The position numbers and the translations under genes were made by a program. From assembly GCF_014904735.1 (NCBI RefSeq), contig NZ_JACZCR010000050.1:62001-126000 (forward strand): a stretch of 64,000 nt of DNA. Reading direction: 5' to 3'. Positions 63,736-64,000 of the stretch are shown here, one piece after another. This DNA comes from Microbulbifer hainanensis. GTDB taxonomy: Bacteria; Pseudomonadota; Gammaproteobacteria; Pseudomonadales; Cellvibrionaceae. Numbering within the stretch: the stretch's first letter is position 1; every line of letters begins with the position of its first letter. A model generated the notes under the pieces. The model was not told the DNA's origin, searched no databases, and saw only the letters and a program-made list of their open reading frames with translations.

Positions 63736-64000
63736 CTAGACCTGCGCCGCTTCGACGGGCTGCGCGATGTCCGCCGTCCGCTCCGCACTGCCGAGCACCT
63801 GCAGCAGCTGATCGATACTGAACAGGCAGATCAGTGCGCCGGACAGCGGTATCACGCTGTAGACATAGCCCATCGGGATATCCAACGCCGCGGACATCTG
63901 GTTCAGTTCAAAAGTGAGCAGCATCAACCTGAAACCGCCAAACACCATGACGGCGGCAGCAAAGGCAAAACACAGGGCGATGGTAAAAACCCGGGTGGCG
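63736..64000 (-). CDS. TRAP transporter small permease DctQ, truncated by window end
   Basis: Only the last 87 codons are present; the frame stays open to the window edge, so the start lies outside. Two hydrophobic helices are visible. It is nine bases before dctM. The substrate-binding protein is expected further right. Confidence 0.75.
   Translation of the reverse strand, partial: ATRVFTIALCFAFAAAVMVFGGFRLMLLTFELNQMSAALDIPMGYVYSVIPLSGALICLFSIDQLLQVLGSAERTADIAQPVEAAQV

Overview
The window looks like chromosome of a marine, polysaccharide-degrading gammaproteobacterium, probably Cellvibrionales and Microbulbifer- or Saccharophagus-like. The grounds are secreted enzymes with long serine/glycine linkers, a TonB-dependent receptor beside pectinases, a TRAP transporter, and a denitrifier-type nitrate respiration cluster in GC-rich DNA. 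Species is inferred from gene content only.

Layout. (1) 1-4.2 kb: AT-rich accessory DNA with a small membrane protein, an ABC-type ATPase and an HNH nuclease (Septu/PtuAB-like candidate defence operon). A 23-nt tRNA 3'-end fragment, probably an integration scar, lies about 440 bp downstream. (2) 4.4-8.9 kb, minus strand: molybdenum-cofactor genes moaA-mobA-moaB-moaC-moaD-moaE and a moeB-like gene, headed by a probable Moco riboswitch. (3) 9.0-15.3 kb: outer-membrane porin, two divergent NNP-type nitrate transporters, and a fused PP2C phosphatase/Ser-Thr kinase/membrane-anchor protein. (4) 15.4-18.5 kb: anaerobic ribonucleotide reductase operon with paired NrdR boxes and an FNR/Anr-type box. 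The glycyl-radical domain is encoded as a separate 56-residue gene between nrdD and nrdG. (5) 18.6-22.9 kb: AT-richer accessory genes, including a membrane-anchored HerA-like ATPase bracketed by two attC-like hairpins. (6) 23.1-40.1 kb: nitrate respiration, namely narGHJI with a parvulin and an FAD monooxygenase downstream, narX, a SirB2-like protein, a Cys-motif protein, nnrS, a third NNP transporter, narL and moeA. Two NarL-like 7-2-7 sites sit in the two divergent promoter regions. (7) 40.4-47 kb: SorAB-type sulfite dehydrogenase, small conserved proteins, panB, an oxidoreductase, a DUF2061 protein with a Fur-like site, and Dps. (8) 47.2-64 kb: a MITE-like element, then a pectin-utilisation locus with a two-catalytic-module pectate lyase, a lipoprotein, a TonB receptor, a second pectate-lyase lipoprotein, two esterases, a GH43 enzyme and a TRAP transporter whose small subunit runs off the window.

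The genes fit together. Moco biosynthesis supplies NarG and SorA; NarXL senses nitrate and nitrite; the NNP transporters move these ions; NnrS fits a nitric-oxide stress role; NrdD/NrdG makes deoxynucleotides without oxygen. The right third exports pectinases, takes up oligomers through the TonB receptor, de-esterifies them and imports acidic products by TRAP. The most unusual items are the split class III reductase with its compact NrdR+FNR promoter, the attC-flanked membrane HerA ATPase, the Septu-like triad, and the mobile element placed 27 bp from the pectate lyase start.
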